64,000 nucleotides of DNA from Lichenicola cladoniae (GCF_013201075.1 NZ_CP053708.1:46001-110000); one strand, 5' to 3'; counted from the first letter of the stretch, positions 24,848 through 34,884 are shown. The notes: generated by a model from the sequence alone, not told the origin. Made by a program: numbers and translations.

Positions 24848-25243
24848 TTAAGTGTCCTTTACCTGCTCGACGGCTTCATGAGCAGCCTGCTGCGGGCCTT
24901 CTTGCTGTTTAGCCATTTTGCTGATTGCGATCGGCAACAACTTGGCGATCACCGGTAGAAGCGGTGCCAAAGGCAGTCCGGTACAGCTCGCCAGGAACTT
25001 TACCTGATCGCTGGTCAGGACACGCTGTACTTCTTCCGTGGTCAACGGCTGTGGCGGGCCGTTGCCCGTCCAGGACCGTGCCTTGTCACCTAGTCCGACA
25101 TTATCGAACTGCTTGACGATGTGGGCGACACCCGCCTGACCGCCTTGTGATTCGAGCATTTTCGCCAACAGGCCTGCGATAGCATCTTCGCCGCCAGCCA
25201 ATGCCATCGCCTTGGCTTTGAGGCCGCTTAAAAAGCCGCTCAT
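24848..25243 (-). CDS. YidB-like (DUF937) protein
   Basis: The 131-residue protein is of the YidB/DUF937 family: GLLAKMLESQGGQAGVAHIVKQFDNVGLGDKARSW and the LTTEEVQRVL segment, then a hydrophobic helix (LAPLLPVIAKLLPIAI). The function of the family is unknown. Its ATG overlaps the stop of a 47-codon ORF (ATGA), so the two are probably translated together. Confidence 0.85.
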   Translation of the reverse strand: MSGFLSGLKAKAMALAGGEDAIAGLLAKMLESQGGQAGVAHIVKQFDNVGLGDKARSWTGNGPPQPLTTEEVQRVLTSDQVKFLASCTGLPLAPLLPVIAKLLPIAISKMAKQQEGPQQAAHEAVEQVKDT

Positions 25244-25383
25244 GCTGCAACTCCAAAATTATGGACAGTAAGCAATAAAAAAGAACTCAAGCCTGAAGTC
25301 ATAGCCGCGAATGAAGCCGTCATTGAATCCATGCCATCTCGATTTATTGGTGTTGAAGCATAAAACCGATCGGTCGCTGACAT
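25240..25383 (-). CDS. 47-residue ORF coupled to the YidB-like gene
   Basis: This short ORF has GGAG 5 bases before its ATG and ends in a 4-base overlap with the YidB-like gene. The N-terminal half is polar; the C-terminal half is hydrophobic (LSSFLLLTVHNFGVAA). It may be a leader that controls translation of the next gene, or a small membrane peptide. It is unusually AT-rich for this genome. Confidence 0.5.
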   Translation of the reverse strand: MSATDRFYASTPINRDGMDSMTASFAAMTSGLSSFLLLTVHNFGVAA

Positions 25384-25729
25384 GTTGTCTCCAGCTCCGA
25401 TCGCGAGCCGAGTTCTCTGATAAGCCCGAGCCTTATAAGAGCGTCATCTAAGCAAGACAACACAGTCCTGCCCTGGTCGGACATGGGCCGTCATACCGGG
25501 TCGTCGGCTCAGGCATCCAGACGAGCTTCGGAGACAACATTACATTCTCTGGCCAAAACTAATATTTCTGGCTATTGAGGACAAAGCCTACCATTCGGGA
25601 TCAGATGGAATGACGCGCGTGGATCGCGCCGGAAACTAGTCGTGTAAGCGAGCCGGCCCGGTTTGCTCGCCGTGTCGTCTCGGCCGATATTCAATCGTTT
25701 CCGTTCGAATCGAGCGAGGGCGTTCCTGC
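25384..25729. other. Divergent intergenic region
   Basis: About 350 bases lie between the small ORF/YidB unit and the alpha-2-macroglobulin gene. A short inverted repeat (GCGAGC...GCTCGC, 25648-25670) is the only structure seen. Promoters for both sides are presumably here but are not identified. Confidence 0.4.
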
Positions 25730-28700
25730 ATGATCCGTCGTCTCCTTGGGTTGTTCCTGATGTTCGCCGTGTCCAGCGCGGTCGGTCAGACGGTAATTTC
25801 TTCACGGCACCCGGCTGCAGCGCAGGTGGCCGAGGATAAGGGTGGCGCACCACCAGCTCCGGCGCCGGTAACGCCCGACGCTCTCGAATTTCAGCGCCTG
25901 TTGCTCAATACCGGGGGAAACAACGCGGAGGCCTGTCTCCGGTTCGGTGCGAAGCTGGATGATCGCAAAGCGGCGGATTACGCAGCGCGCCTGTCTCTCG
26001 TCCCGGCGGCAAAGCCGTCGGTCAGGATCGAAGGCAGCGATCTCTGCATAGGCGGCCTGGGTTTCGGCACCCGGCATGCCTTGACGGTGTCGGCGGGACT
26101 AGTCGGTGCGCAGGGCGAACGGCTCCGGACCGACCTGCATCTCACCGTGACCCTCGCCGACCGCCCCGCAACCGTTGCGATCGCGGGAGATGGCTACGTG
26201 CTCCCCAGGACGACGGCGACCGGCATCGAGATACAGACAGTCAATGTGAAGCGGGTCCGGCTGCGGGTTCTTCGGATGTCGCAGCAGCACGCGGTGGCGA
26301 GGACTGGGTCTGAGAGCGGCTACGGCAATGACCCCGTCAACCTGTCCACGACGTCCATGCACGGTTACGAGCTGGATGCGCTGCTGCAATCCGACCTGGT
26401 GCCGATCTGGCAGGGCATGATGGACGTGGACGGCGATCCGAACAAAACGGTCGTCACGGCCTTTCCGGTTGCCGGCGTGATCCACGATCAGCGCGCCGGG
26501 CTGTACCTCGTCACGGCCGAGGATGGCGATGCGCCCGCATCCCGCCTGGCCACCCGTCCCGACATCGCCGCACATTGGGTCAACGTCAGCGACATCGGGC
26601 TCAGCACGATCGAGGGACGGGATGGGTTGCATGTCGTCGCCCGCTCACTCGCCACCGCCTTGCCGATGCAGGGAGTGCGGATCGCGCTGAACGCGCATGG
26701 TGGCGACGTGCTGGGCGTCGCGGTCACGGATCGCGACGGCTCTGCTTCGTTTGCACCGGGGCTTGTCCGGGGCAAGGGTCCGGAAGCACCCGATACGATC
26801 GTCGCGACCGGCCTGTCGAACGACTTCGCGTCGATCCGACTCGGGACCTGGTTCGACTTCTCCGACCGCGGCGCGGAGGGGCATGCCGTCGCGGGGCCGG
26901 AACAGGCGATCGTCATGACGGAACGCGGCGTCTATCGGCCGGGCGAGATGGTGCAGACGACCTCCCTGCTGCGTAACCATCTTGGCGCCGCGATCGGCGA
27001 CCAGCCGCTCGTGCTCGAACTCGACCGGCCGGACGGGATCGAGGAGCGGCGGATGACCCTGCCGGCGGCGGCGGAAGGCGGCTTCGTGGTGCCCGTCCCG
27101 CTGACAGGCAGCGCACCGCTCGGAACCTGGACGCTCCGCGCCTACGCCGATCCGACATCCCCCAGCATCGGCTCCGCCACCTTCGAGGTGCAGGATTTCG
27201 TGCCGCAGGTGCTCGGTGTCGAACTGGTGGCCGACCAGCCGGCGCTCCTGCCCGGCAGCACCGCCTCGGCGACGCTGACCGGACGATTCCTGTACGGGGC
27301 ACCGGCTGCCGGATTGCATGGGGACGGCAGCATGCGCGTGCTGGTGGACCCATCACCGGTCCCGGGCGTGACCGGATACGCGTTCGGCCTGGCGTCCGAG
27401 ACCCTGCCCGGCAAGGAGCAGAAGCTCGAGGTGCCGGACGCGGACGCGCTGGGGAAGTCGAAAATCGCAGTGTCGCCGACCGTGCCGGCGGGACTGTCGC
27501 TGCCGATGACGATTTCGGTAGAGGCCGGGATGCAGGATCCCGGCGGACGGTCGGTCACCAAGCGGATCATGATCCCTGTCAGGCGGACGCGCCCCCTCAT
27601 CGGGTTGAAGGGGCACGATGCCGGCGGCGACGCGGTGCAGCAGACGGCAAAGGTCGAGATCGCGACCTTCGATCCGGAGGGCAAGCCCGTCGCCGTGCCG
27701 CACATGGCGTGGAGGGTCATCCGCGAAAACGACGTGTATGACTGGTTCGGCGGTGCGGGCGGATGGTCTTTCCACCAGACCACCATCGACGAGCCTATCT
27801 CACAGGGTACCGTCGACACCGGATCCGATGGCCGGGCGACGATTGCGCCGATGCTCGACCAGGCCCGCTATCGCATCGTCGTGACGGACACCGCCTCGGG
27901 CGCGGTCACGTCGACCGAGGTTCACGTCGGCTGGTGGGCGCCGGAACAAACGGACGCGGCTCCCGACCGGCTCGACGTGGTGGCGAAGGACAGCACCATC
28001 CCGGCCGGCGGCAGTACCGTGATCCACGTCGCGTCCCGCTTCGCCGGCGAAGCCCAGGTGACCATCGCCGGGGATCGCGTGTTCTCGACCCGTACGATCC
28101 ACATACCGGCCGGCGGCACCGATATTCCGGTCACCGCGGATCCGGGCTGGGAGGGCGGGGCATATGCGCTTGTCACCCTCTACAGACCGCTGAAGCAGCC
28201 GGCCCGACCGCATGATCCCGTCCGCGCCGTGGGACTGGCCTGGATCGGCCTCGACGAAGCGTCCCACCGGCTGGATGTCTCGATGCAGGCACCGGACCTG
28301 GCGCTGCCGCGGCAACAGCTGCACCTGCCCGTCTCGGTGCGTGGCGCAGGGGCAAGCGGCCATGCACATCTGACGCTGGCTGCCGTCGACGAAGGCGTTC
28401 TGGGGATCACCTCCTACAAGCAGGCCGACCCGTTCGACCTGCTGTTCGGCAAGCACCGGCTCGGCATCGACACCACGGACACATACTCGCATCTCCTGGA
28501 CGGATCGGCGCGGGCCGGACGCATCCGGGAGGGAGGTGACGAGGGATCGGGGCCGACAGGGCTGGCCGTCACCAGCACGCGGGTCGTGTCGCTGTTCTCC
28601 GGCGATGTGCTGCTGGACGCTATGGGACGCGGCGTGGTGACCCTGGACGTTCCGGATTTCGAGGGACGGTTGCGCCTGATGGCGACGGCCTGGTCGGCCG

Positions 28701-30691
28701 ACGGCGTCGGATCGGCAACCGGCGGGACGACGATCCGTGATCCGGTAATCCCGGACGTCTCGCTGCCGCGCTTCCTCGCCCCGGGGGATACGGCGCGTGA
28801 CACGGTCTCGATCGCCGACACCGACGGTGCCGATGGCACCTATGAGCTAGCCCTGGCCGCCACGGGAAGCGTGCGGATCGACGGAGCATCGACGTTCAAG
28901 ACCGATCTTCGGCGCGGGCAGCGCCGGGAGTTCGCGATCGGGCTCGCCGGCACGACGGCGGGGATAGGCAGGGTGGTGGCGACACTGACCGGACCGGGCC
29001 TTCACCGGCACCCGCTCGTACGGGACTGGAGCATCGAGGTTCGCCCGGCCCATCTGCCGACGACGACCTCCACCATCGTTACGCAGGCCCCGGGCAAATC
29101 GTATCGCGCGGATCCCACGCTGCTTGCCGGCTACGACCCGGGCAGCACGACGATGACCATCGGATATTCCGGCTTCGGCGGGATCGATACGATCGGCTTG
29201 CTCCAGTCGCTCGAGGTCGGCGGCTGGGGCTCGTCCGAGGACCTCGCCGCGCAGGCATGGCCGCTCATCCATTTCAGGCAGCCGGGGCTGATGGGCCGGC
29301 TGCCGATACCGGGAGGTGCCACGGGCCGCGTCCAGACCGCGGTGGATACGCTCCTCGACCGCGAGGATGCCGGCGGCCGTATCGGCGAGTGGCACCTGAA
29401 CGATGGCGGCACCCTGCCATGGACGCAGATCTACCTGGTCGATTTCCTGGGCCGGGCGAAGGAGGCCGGGTTCAGCGTTTCCAGGCCTGCGCTCGACCGC
29501 GCGCTGGACTGGCTGGAAGAGTCTCAGTTGCAAGGCGGCGTGCGGCAGAGCGACGACGACGCCGTGACACCGGCAACCCGCGCCTATGCCTTGTTCGTGC
29601 TGGCGCGCGCCGGACGCCTGGACGCCGGGGCGATCCGGACGATGCACGACGACCTGGCGTCCGGCTTGGGCAACGACAGAACGATGTTCGTCTGGGGCAG
29701 CCCGGGGGCGGAGGCGACGATCGCCGAACCGCTGGCACTCGGTCACATGAGTGCGGCGCTGGCATTGGCCGACCAGCATGATGCCAGCCGGGAGGGCTTC
29801 GGCTGGGCGGTCGCCAACCTCGGACCGGCGCGTGTCGGTCCGCCGCAGCTCCTGGACGGGGCCTACTGGATCTATGTGCGCGACCTTGCCGGGGTGACCG
29901 CACTAGCGGCCGATGCCCGTGACGACGAACTCGCCCAGCGGCTCGTCCAGCAATTCAACTTGATGGACTTGTCTCCGCCGCAGCTGAACGACCAGGAAAA
30001 AGCCGGCCTGCTCGGCGTCGCCGCAGCGATGGACCGGGATGATCCGGCGGTGCGCATCGCCGTGAACGGCAAGGAAGTGGCCGATCCGGTGCATCTCCCG
30101 CAGGCATTCACGCCGGACACGGACGACATCGCCAAGGGCTATACCGTGTCCAACACGGGGACCAGGCCGCTATGGCTGACGACCACGGTGACCGGAACGC
30201 CGACCCAGGCGCCACCGGCGACCGATACGGGCTATTCGGTTCGCGCCGAAGCGCTGACGATGTCGGGCGACCGCTTCGACACCAGGCACCTGCGCCAGAA
30301 CGACAGGTTCATCGTCCTGGTCTCGGGCAGCGCCGATGGAGGAGATGTCCATCGCACGATCCTGGTGAGCATGCTGCCGGCCGGATGGGAAATCGAGAGC
30401 ACGATCACCGATGGCCAGGACGGGTTCGACTTCCTGGGCGAGCTGACGCACGCGAAATCCGAGCAGGCCCAGGACGATCGCTTCGTGGCGATCTTCGGGA
30501 CCGATCCGGATAAGGCCCGGGATACCGGTGTTTCTAAATCGCTGGGGCAAAATGAATACCGCCTGGCGTACGTGGTCCGGGCGGTGACACCGGGTTCGTT
30601 CATTCTGCCGGAGACGGTGGTGACGGATCGATATCGACCGACCATCACCGGACGGACCGCGGCCTCGAGGACGGAGGTGGCGCCCCGGTGA
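25730..30691 (+). CDS. Bacterial alpha-2-macroglobulin family protein without thioester
   Basis: At 1653 residues this is a full-length bacterial alpha-2-macroglobulin, a periplasmic protease trap. It starts with a Sec signal without a lipobox, then has the MG-domain hallmark ERGVYRPGEMV (from residue 398) and a C-terminal alpha/alpha toroid. Where thioester-bearing members have GCTEQ followed by AWPL, this protein has GSSEDLAAQAWPL: Ser1168 replaces the thioester Cys and Asp1171 replaces the Gln, so no covalent trapping is possible. It overlaps the PBP1C gene by 4 bases. Such pairing is common and links it to cell-wall defence or repair. Confidence 0.85.
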   Translation: MIRRLLGLFLMFAVSSAVGQTVISSRHPAAAQVAEDKGGAPPAPAPVTPDALEFQRLLLNTGGNNAEACLRFGAKLDDRKAADYAARLSLVPAAKPSVRIEGSDLCIGGLGFGTRHALTVSAGLVGAQGERLRTDLHLTVTLADRPATVAIAGDGYVLPRTTATGIEIQTVNVKRVRLRVLRMSQQHAVARTGSESGYGNDPVNLSTTSMHGYELDALLQSDLVPIWQGMMDVDGDPNKTVVTAFPVAGVIHDQRAGLYLVTAEDGDAPASRLATRPDIAAHWVNVSDIGLSTIEGRDGLHVVARSLATALPMQGVRIALNAHGGDVLGVAVTDRDGSASFAPGLVRGKGPEAPDTIVATGLSNDFASIRLGTWFDFSDRGAEGHAVAGPEQAIVMTERGVYRPGEMVQTTSLLRNHLGAAIGDQPLVLELDRPDGIEERRMTLPAAAEGGFVVPVPLTGSAPLGTWTLRAYADPTSPSIGSATFEVQDFVPQVLGVELVADQPALLPGSTASATLTGRFLYGAPAAGLHGDGSMRVLVDPSPVPGVTGYAFGLASETLPGKEQKLEVPDADALGKSKIAVSPTVPAGLSLPMTISVEAGMQDPGGRSVTKRIMIPVRRTRPLIGLKGHDAGGDAVQQTAKVEIATFDPEGKPVAVPHMAWRVIRENDVYDWFGGAGGWSFHQTTIDEPISQGTVDTGSDGRATIAPMLDQARYRIVVTDTASGAVTSTEVHVGWWAPEQTDAAPDRLDVVAKDSTIPAGGSTVIHVASRFAGEAQVTIAGDRVFSTRTIHIPAGGTDIPVTADPGWEGGAYALVTLYRPLKQPARPHDPVRAVGLAWIGLDEASHRLDVSMQAPDLALPRQQLHLPVSVRGAGASGHAHLTLAAVDEGVLGITSYKQADPFDLLFGKHRLGIDTTDTYSHLLDGSARAGRIREGGDEGSGPTGLAVTSTRVVSLFSGDVLLDAMGRGVVTLDVPDFEGRLRLMATAWSADGVGSATGGTTIRDPVIPDVSLPRFLAPGDTARDTVSIADTDGADGTYELALAATGSVRIDGASTFKTDLRRGQRREFAIGLAGTTAGIGRVVATLTGPGLHRHPLVRDWSIEVRPAHLPTTTSTIVTQAPGKSYRADPTLLAGYDPGSTTMTIGYSGFGGIDTIGLLQSLEVGGWGSSEDLAAQAWPLIHFRQPGLMGRLPIPGGATGRVQTAVDTLLDREDAGGRIGEWHLNDGGTLPWTQIYLVDFLGRAKEAGFSVSRPALDRALDWLEESQLQGGVRQSDDDAVTPATRAYALFVLARAGRLDAGAIRTMHDDLASGLGNDRTMFVWGSPGAEATIAEPLALGHMSAALALADQHDASREGFGWAVANLGPARVGPPQLLDGAYWIYVRDLAGVTALAADARDDELAQRLVQQFNLMDLSPPQLNDQEKAGLLGVAAAMDRDDPAVRIAVNGKEVADPVHLPQAFTPDTDDIAKGYTVSNTGTRPLWLTTTVTGTPTQAPPATDTGYSVRAEALTMSGDRFDTRHLRQNDRFIVLVSGSADGGDVHRTILVSMLPAGWEIESTITDGQDGFDFLGELTHAKSEQAQDDRFVAIFGTDPDKARDTGVSKSLGQNEYRLAYVVRAVTPGSFILPETVVTDRYRPTITGRTAASRTEVAPR

Positions 30692-32661
30692 AATGGCGGG
30701 CCATCACGTCGGCGCTGACGGTCTGCACGCTGGGAGTCGTGGCACTGGATCGGGTGTTCCCACCCGACCTTTCGCGCTACCGCGCGGCATCGTTGTTCCT
30801 GCTCGACGACGAGGACCGGCTTCTGGACGGGCGTGTGTCGTCCGACGGCGCCTGGCGCATCCCGACGCGCCGTGCCGACATCGACCCGGGCTATGTCACG
30901 CTGCTGCTGCGAACCGAGGATCATCGGTTCGCGGACCATCCAGGCATCGATCCCTTCGCACTCGCCCGCGCGGCATACCAGTTGGCGGTGCGGTGGCGGA
31001 TCGTGTCCGGGGGGTCGACCCTGGCGATGCAGACGGCGCGATTGCTGTCGCCGCATCCGCACGATGTCGCTGGAAAGATCAGCGACCTGGTGCGTGCCCT
31101 GCAGCTGGAGGCGCGTTACGGCCGCGCCGGCATGCTGGACATCTACCTCACGCTGGCACCGGAAGGCGGCAACGTCGAAGGGATCCGCGCAGCCTCCTTG
31201 CTCTATTTCGGCCATGAGCCGCAGCACCTGACCCTGCAGGAGGCGGCGCTGCTGGTAGCAATACCACGACGACCGGGAGCGCTGCGCCCGGACCGGCATC
31301 CCGACGCCGCAATCGCTGCGGCCGCCCGCGTCCTCGAGCGCTCCGGCCTGACCTGGGGCGGCGACACCGATCCGATCGGGCGCAGGCCGGTCTCGCACGA
31401 CGCGCAAGCGCTGCTCGGCCATGAATGGTCGCTCGGCCGTCGAGGTATCGTGCGCACCACCATAGACGGCGGCCTGCAGCGCACCGCGAGGCGGATCATC
31501 CAGTCGATGGTTCCGCCGCCGAGAGGCGAGTTCGCGGCGCTGGTGACGAGGCGCAATCGCACCGTCGCCATCTGGATCGGCGGAGCCGGTCCGGCCGGCG
31601 ACTGTCCGGGCTGCAGCGTCGACATGGTGACGGCCCGCCGGTCGCCGGGTTCGACCCTGAAACCGTTCGCCTACGGGATGGCGTTCGACCAGGGCACCCT
31701 CACCCCGGGCACCATCCTTCGGGACGAACGGATGGGGTTCTCCGGCTACACGCCGAGGAACTACGACCGGCTTTTCCACGGCGGCACCACTGCCACGGTC
31801 GCCCTTCAGCAATCGTATAACCTGCCGGCGGTCCAGGTGCTGCGCCTCGTCGGCCCGGCCCGGTTCGTCAGCACGCTTGCGAGCTGCGGCATTCATCTGG
31901 TTCTGCCGCGCGGCACGACCGCACCCGGCCTGCCGGTGATCCTGGGCGGGGCCGCGATCAGCATGCTGGACCTTGCCAGCCTCTACGGGGCGCTGGCGGA
32001 ACACGGCATGGTCGAACCGGTCCGGGTCGAGCCAGGTCCCGCCGGCATCGGAAGGCCCGTCATGGGGCCGCGCGCCGCACGCCAGATCGTTGCAATCCTG
32101 CGTGGCACGCCGCCGCCGCCCGGCGTCACCGACTGGAGATCCCGCGGCATTGCGTTCAAGACCGGCACCTCCTACGGCCAGCGCGATGCCTGGGCCGCCG
32201 CCGCGACCCCGGACTGGACGGTGGTAACCTGGGCCGGGCGACCCGACGGCACGGCTTCGCCCGGCATCACCGGGCGGGAGACCGCGGCTCCGCTGATGGC
32301 ACGCCTGCTCGACGTGCTTACCCTCGCCGATGGGAGAATTGCGGAAGCGGGTGCGCCTGTGGAGCGCCTGGGGGACCTCTCGCCTGCCTTGCAGCGGCTC
32401 GGCCAGGATGACCGGCCGCGGATCCTGGCGCCGTCGCCGGGATCGAGTGTCGAGGGCAGCGGCGATGGTGGACGCATGCAGCCGGTCGGACTGGAAGCGT
32501 CTGGCGGCACGCCCCCCTATCGCTGGATCGTCGACGGATCCCCGGTCGTGGTGCTGCCGGGTGGAATGCCCGCCTGGCGACCGGACGGACCCGGCTTCGC
32601 CCACGTGGCGGTCATCGACGCGAACGGACGCAGCGGTGCAGCCAACGTGCGGGTGAGATAG
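30688..32661 (+). CDS. pbpC: Penicillin-binding protein 1C
   Basis: The 657-residue bifunctional peptidoglycan synthase has an N-terminal anchor, a GT51 transglycosylase domain with catalytic Glu77 (TEDHRF) and GGSTLAMQTARLL, a transpeptidase domain with Ser322-x-x-Lys325 (STLK), SYN and Lys491-Thr-Gly, and a C-terminal BiPBP_C domain ending in a beta-rich ASGGTPPYRW region. All catalytic residues are intact. The GTG start overlaps the macroglobulin stop, so the two are co-translated. Confidence 0.92.
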   Translation: MKWRAITSALTVCTLGVVALDRVFPPDLSRYRAASLFLLDDEDRLLDGRVSSDGAWRIPTRRADIDPGYVTLLLRTEDHRFADHPGIDPFALARAAYQLAVRWRIVSGGSTLAMQTARLLSPHPHDVAGKISDLVRALQLEARYGRAGMLDIYLTLAPEGGNVEGIRAASLLYFGHEPQHLTLQEAALLVAIPRRPGALRPDRHPDAAIAAAARVLERSGLTWGGDTDPIGRRPVSHDAQALLGHEWSLGRRGIVRTTIDGGLQRTARRIIQSMVPPPRGEFAALVTRRNRTVAIWIGGAGPAGDCPGCSVDMVTARRSPGSTLKPFAYGMAFDQGTLTPGTILRDERMGFSGYTPRNYDRLFHGGTTATVALQQSYNLPAVQVLRLVGPARFVSTLASCGIHLVLPRGTTAPGLPVILGGAAISMLDLASLYGALAEHGMVEPVRVEPGPAGIGRPVMGPRAARQIVAILRGTPPPPGVTDWRSRGIAFKTGTSYGQRDAWAAAATPDWTVVTWAGRPDGTASPGITGRETAAPLMARLLDVLTLADGRIAEAGAPVERLGDLSPALQRLGQDDRPRILAPSPGSSVEGSGDGGRMQPVGLEASGGTPPYRWIVDGSPVVVLPGGMPAWRPDGPGFAHVAVIDANGRSGAANVRVR

Positions 32662-32691
32662 GGCGATCGGGTGAATGCGTCTTACCCGCAC

Positions 32692-32902
32692 TCAGATGCG
32701 GCGGTTGAAGAGGGTGACGGGTTCCCGCAGACGATAGAGCCTGGCCTTCCGGCCGCCGGTCTCCGAGGTTTCGTCGATAGCAACTCCAGGCCGGTCACCT
32801 TGCGTCGGAACGAGCTGACATCGATCGATGGCACGCCGAGTGCAATCTCTAGGTCTCGCGCAGTTCTGTCAGGGTAAATCGATCAGGCAGGAAGCGGGCG
32901 GG
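32692..32902 (-). pseudogene. Remnant of an NrtR-like (Nudix plus winged-helix) regulator
   Basis: Reading this stretch leftwards and allowing one in-frame stop and frameshifts gives FTLTELRET, then EIALGVPSIDVSSFRRKV and LELL, then ETGGRKARLYRLREPVTLFN before a stop. That is the C-terminal winged-helix half of NrtR-type regulators of NAD or sugar metabolism. No Nudix domain precedes it; the remnant starts 28 bases from the tRNA-Leu 3' end. It is a decayed gene fragment. Confidence 0.55.
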
Positions 32903-32930
32903 CAACGTCGACTAGGTGAACCCACCTCAG

Positions 32931-33016
32931 TGGTGCCCACCGCCGGACTCGAACCGGCACGCTCGTACGAACTGCGGATTTTAAGTCCGCTGCGTCTACC
33001 ATTCCGCCAGGCGGGC
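32931..33016 (-). tRNA. tRNA-Leu (UAA)
   Basis: The 86-base gene folds as a class II tRNA with a seven-pair acceptor stem (GCCCGCC with GGTGGGC, one G-U), anticodon loop CTTAAAA giving anticodon UAA, a long variable arm (near GCAGTTCGTACGAGCGT) and T-arm GGTTCGAGTCC. CCA is encoded at the 3' end. Confidence 0.95.
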
Positions 33017-33052
33017 AGCCGGCGCGTAGACTAATCGGATCCCGGCCTCAGG

Positions 33053-33829
33053 TCATCCCGTCCGCAGCAACGCGGGACCATTCTGCTTGAGCCAGGCCTC
33101 GGCGTGAGCGCGATGCGGGGTCAGCAGTTCGACCAGTGCCCAGAAGCCGCGCCCATGATCGAGGTGGCGCAGATGGGCCAGCTCGTGCGCCACGACGTAG
33201 TGCTGGATCTCGGGGGGCGCCATCACCAAGCGCCAGCTGAACATCACCACCTTGTCCGACGAGCAGCTGCCCCAGCGTGTCGAGGTATCCTTGATGGCCA
33301 GCCGGCTCGGGATCAGGTCGGTGCCGGCATCGGGTCCGGCGCCAATGACGGCCGCGAGTTTCGCCAGGCGCAGGCGGGCCTCGGCGCGCAGGAAATCGCT
33401 TAGGCGCCGCGGCAGGAACGCGTGTTCCCCGCTGATCCGGATCTCGTCCGCCTCGACCCAGACGCCGCGCCTGGCCTCCGGGGAGTGCCTGATCACGTGC
33501 GGCCGGCCATCGAGCAGGACCACGGCGCCCTCGTCGAACGCAACCACCTTGGGCAACGCCGCGAGGCGGCCGGCAACCCACTCGGCATGGATGCGCAGGA
33601 GCGCCAGCCCGCCCTCGCGGCTCGCCCGCGGCGGCAGCGTGACCACCACCATGCCGGCGCGAGGGTCGATCCGCAGCGAGATGCGCCCTGCGGTGCGGCA
33701 TCGGCGCCAGCGCACGGGCAGGTCGCCGGTGGGGAAACGGAGCAGTTCCAGCTGGGGTGGTGGTGCCACGGCAGCCCGGCTGCGCGGCTGCGCCGCCTGG
33801 AAGGGACGGCGCGTCGAGGCGGCCGTCAC
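33053..33829 (-). CDS. YgjP-like zinc metallopeptidase family protein
   Basis: The 258-residue protein belongs to the SprT/YgjP (DUF45) family: [33 protein letters not shown] (split here from RHLDHG) and a C-terminal [16 protein letters not shown] with a downstream His is a zinc-binding HExxH site. Some relatives act as nucleotide pyrophosphatases; the role is open. The GTG start overlaps the stop of the YcgN-like gene (GTGA). A longer frame upstream overlaps that gene and is rejected. Confidence 0.8.
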   Translation of the reverse strand: MTAASTRRPFQAAQPRSRAAVAPPPQLELLRFPTGDLPVRWRRCRTAGRISLRIDPRAGMVVVTLPPRASREGGLALLRIHAEWVAGRLAALPKVVAFDEGAVVLLDGRPHVIRHSPEARRGVWVEADEIRISGEHAFLPRRLSDFLRAEARLRLAKLAAVIGAGPDAGTDLIPSRLAIKDTSTRWGSCSSDKVVMFSWRLVMAPPEIQHYVVAHELAHLRHLDHGRGFWALVELLTPHRAHAEAWLKQNGPALLRTG

Positions 33830-34362
33830 CGCTTGCCGCTGTTCGAGCCGGAGGCGACGATGGTGAAGCGCGGCTGGACCGCAGGTGCCCCCGACGACGC
33901 AGGCCGGACCGGCCGGGGGGCACGACCCGGCCATTCGACCACATGGTCCTCGAGCGGGCCGGCCTTGCGCTCGTCGATGGCGCGCCCGCGCACCGAGACG
34001 CCGGCCTCGTGCACGGTATCCGGCCGTCCGGACACCAGCGGATGCCACCAGGCAAGCCCGCGACCTTCGGCCACCCGGCGATACCCACACGATGGCGGCA
34101 GCCAGTCGATCTCATGGACCGCGGCGGGTGTCAGCTGGACACAATCGGGAACCTTGGTCTGCCGGCGGGGATAGTCGGCGCACCCGCAGCTATTGGTGTC
34201 GAGCAGGCGGCAGGCGACGTTGGTGTGGAGGATCTCGTCGGTATCCTCGTCGCGCAGCTTGTGCAGGCAGCAACGACCACAGCCGTCGCACAGGGATTCC
34301 CACTCGACGGTGGTCATCTCCTCGAGGGGCTTGGTCTTCCAGAACGGCGCCGGCGCTCGCAT
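33826..34362 (-). CDS. YcgN/UPF0260 family cysteine-cluster protein
   Basis: The 178-residue protein has the family pattern [33 protein letters not shown] and LPPSCGYR. The many conserved Cys suggest an Fe-S or zinc cluster. The C-terminal 35 residues extend beyond the core family. It is the first gene of a two-gene unit with the YgjP-like gene. Function is unknown. Confidence 0.85.
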   Translation of the reverse strand: MRAPAPFWKTKPLEEMTTVEWESLCDGCGRCCLHKLRDEDTDEILHTNVACRLLDTNSCGCADYPRRQTKVPDCVQLTPAAVHEIDWLPPSCGYRRVAEGRGLAWWHPLVSGRPDTVHEAGVSVRGRAIDERKAGPLEDHVVEWPGRAPRPVRPASSGAPAVQPRFTIVASGSNSGKR

Positions 34363-34410
34363 GGCCTCAAGCTTACGTGGTCCCGGCTCGATAAGGAAGC
34401 AGCCGGACGC

Positions 34411-34884
34411 CTATGCCAGTCGCAGCAGAGCTGCCAGGTCGATCGCCGCCGTCAGCAGCCAGCCCAGCATCAGAGGCGGCCCGAGCTGAGGCAGCCAGAC
34501 CAGGCGCAGCATGGCAGACCGTCCGGCGCCGAGACCCGCCGCCGCCCGCACCTGTCCAGCCGGCATGCGGATCAGGGCAGCCAGCACCGGCAGAAGCATG
34601 ACCGGCAGCGTTCCGCCGATGAGCCGCGCGACGATGCGCAGCGCGTGCCATCCGGCGCCCGGATGCAGCCCGGGCAGCAGGACGAGGAGCAGCCTGGGCC
34701 AGATCGCCAGCGCTGCGGCCGGGAGCAGCAATGCGAGCGCCACCTGGCGGACCAGGATCAACGATCGCCGTGGTGCGCCGGCGAGGGATGCCGCGACGAC
34801 GATCCCGAGGACAGCTGAGCCCGCCAGTGCTGCGGGCAGGATACCGTCGAAGCCGGGGCGGTGCAGGAAGACAAGCCAGTGCAT
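34411..34884 (-). CDS. Short ABC-permease-like membrane protein
   Basis: The 157-residue product has about four hydrophobic helices and near its end the segment AAAGLGAGRSAMLRLVWLPQLGP, which matches the EAA loop of ABC import permeases. Normal permeases of this class have 260 or more residues and six helices, so this is roughly the C-terminal half only. The ATG lies 7 bases after the binding-protein stop. It may be a degenerated or minimal permease working with the unusual neighbours. Confidence 0.6.
   Translation of the reverse strand: MHWLVFLHRPGFDGILPAALAGSAVLGIVVAASLAGAPRRSLILVRQVALALLLPAAALAIWPRLLLVLLPGLHPGAGWHALRIVARLIGGTLPVMLLPVLAALIRMPAGQVRAAAGLGAGRSAMLRLVWLPQLGPPLMLGWLLTAAIDLAALLRLA

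Noticed and set aside
33829..34115. N-terminal extension of the YgjP-like gene
   Set aside because: The extension overlaps the well-supported YcgN-like gene and is Arg-rich shadow sequence; the GTG overlapping the previous stop is a better start.
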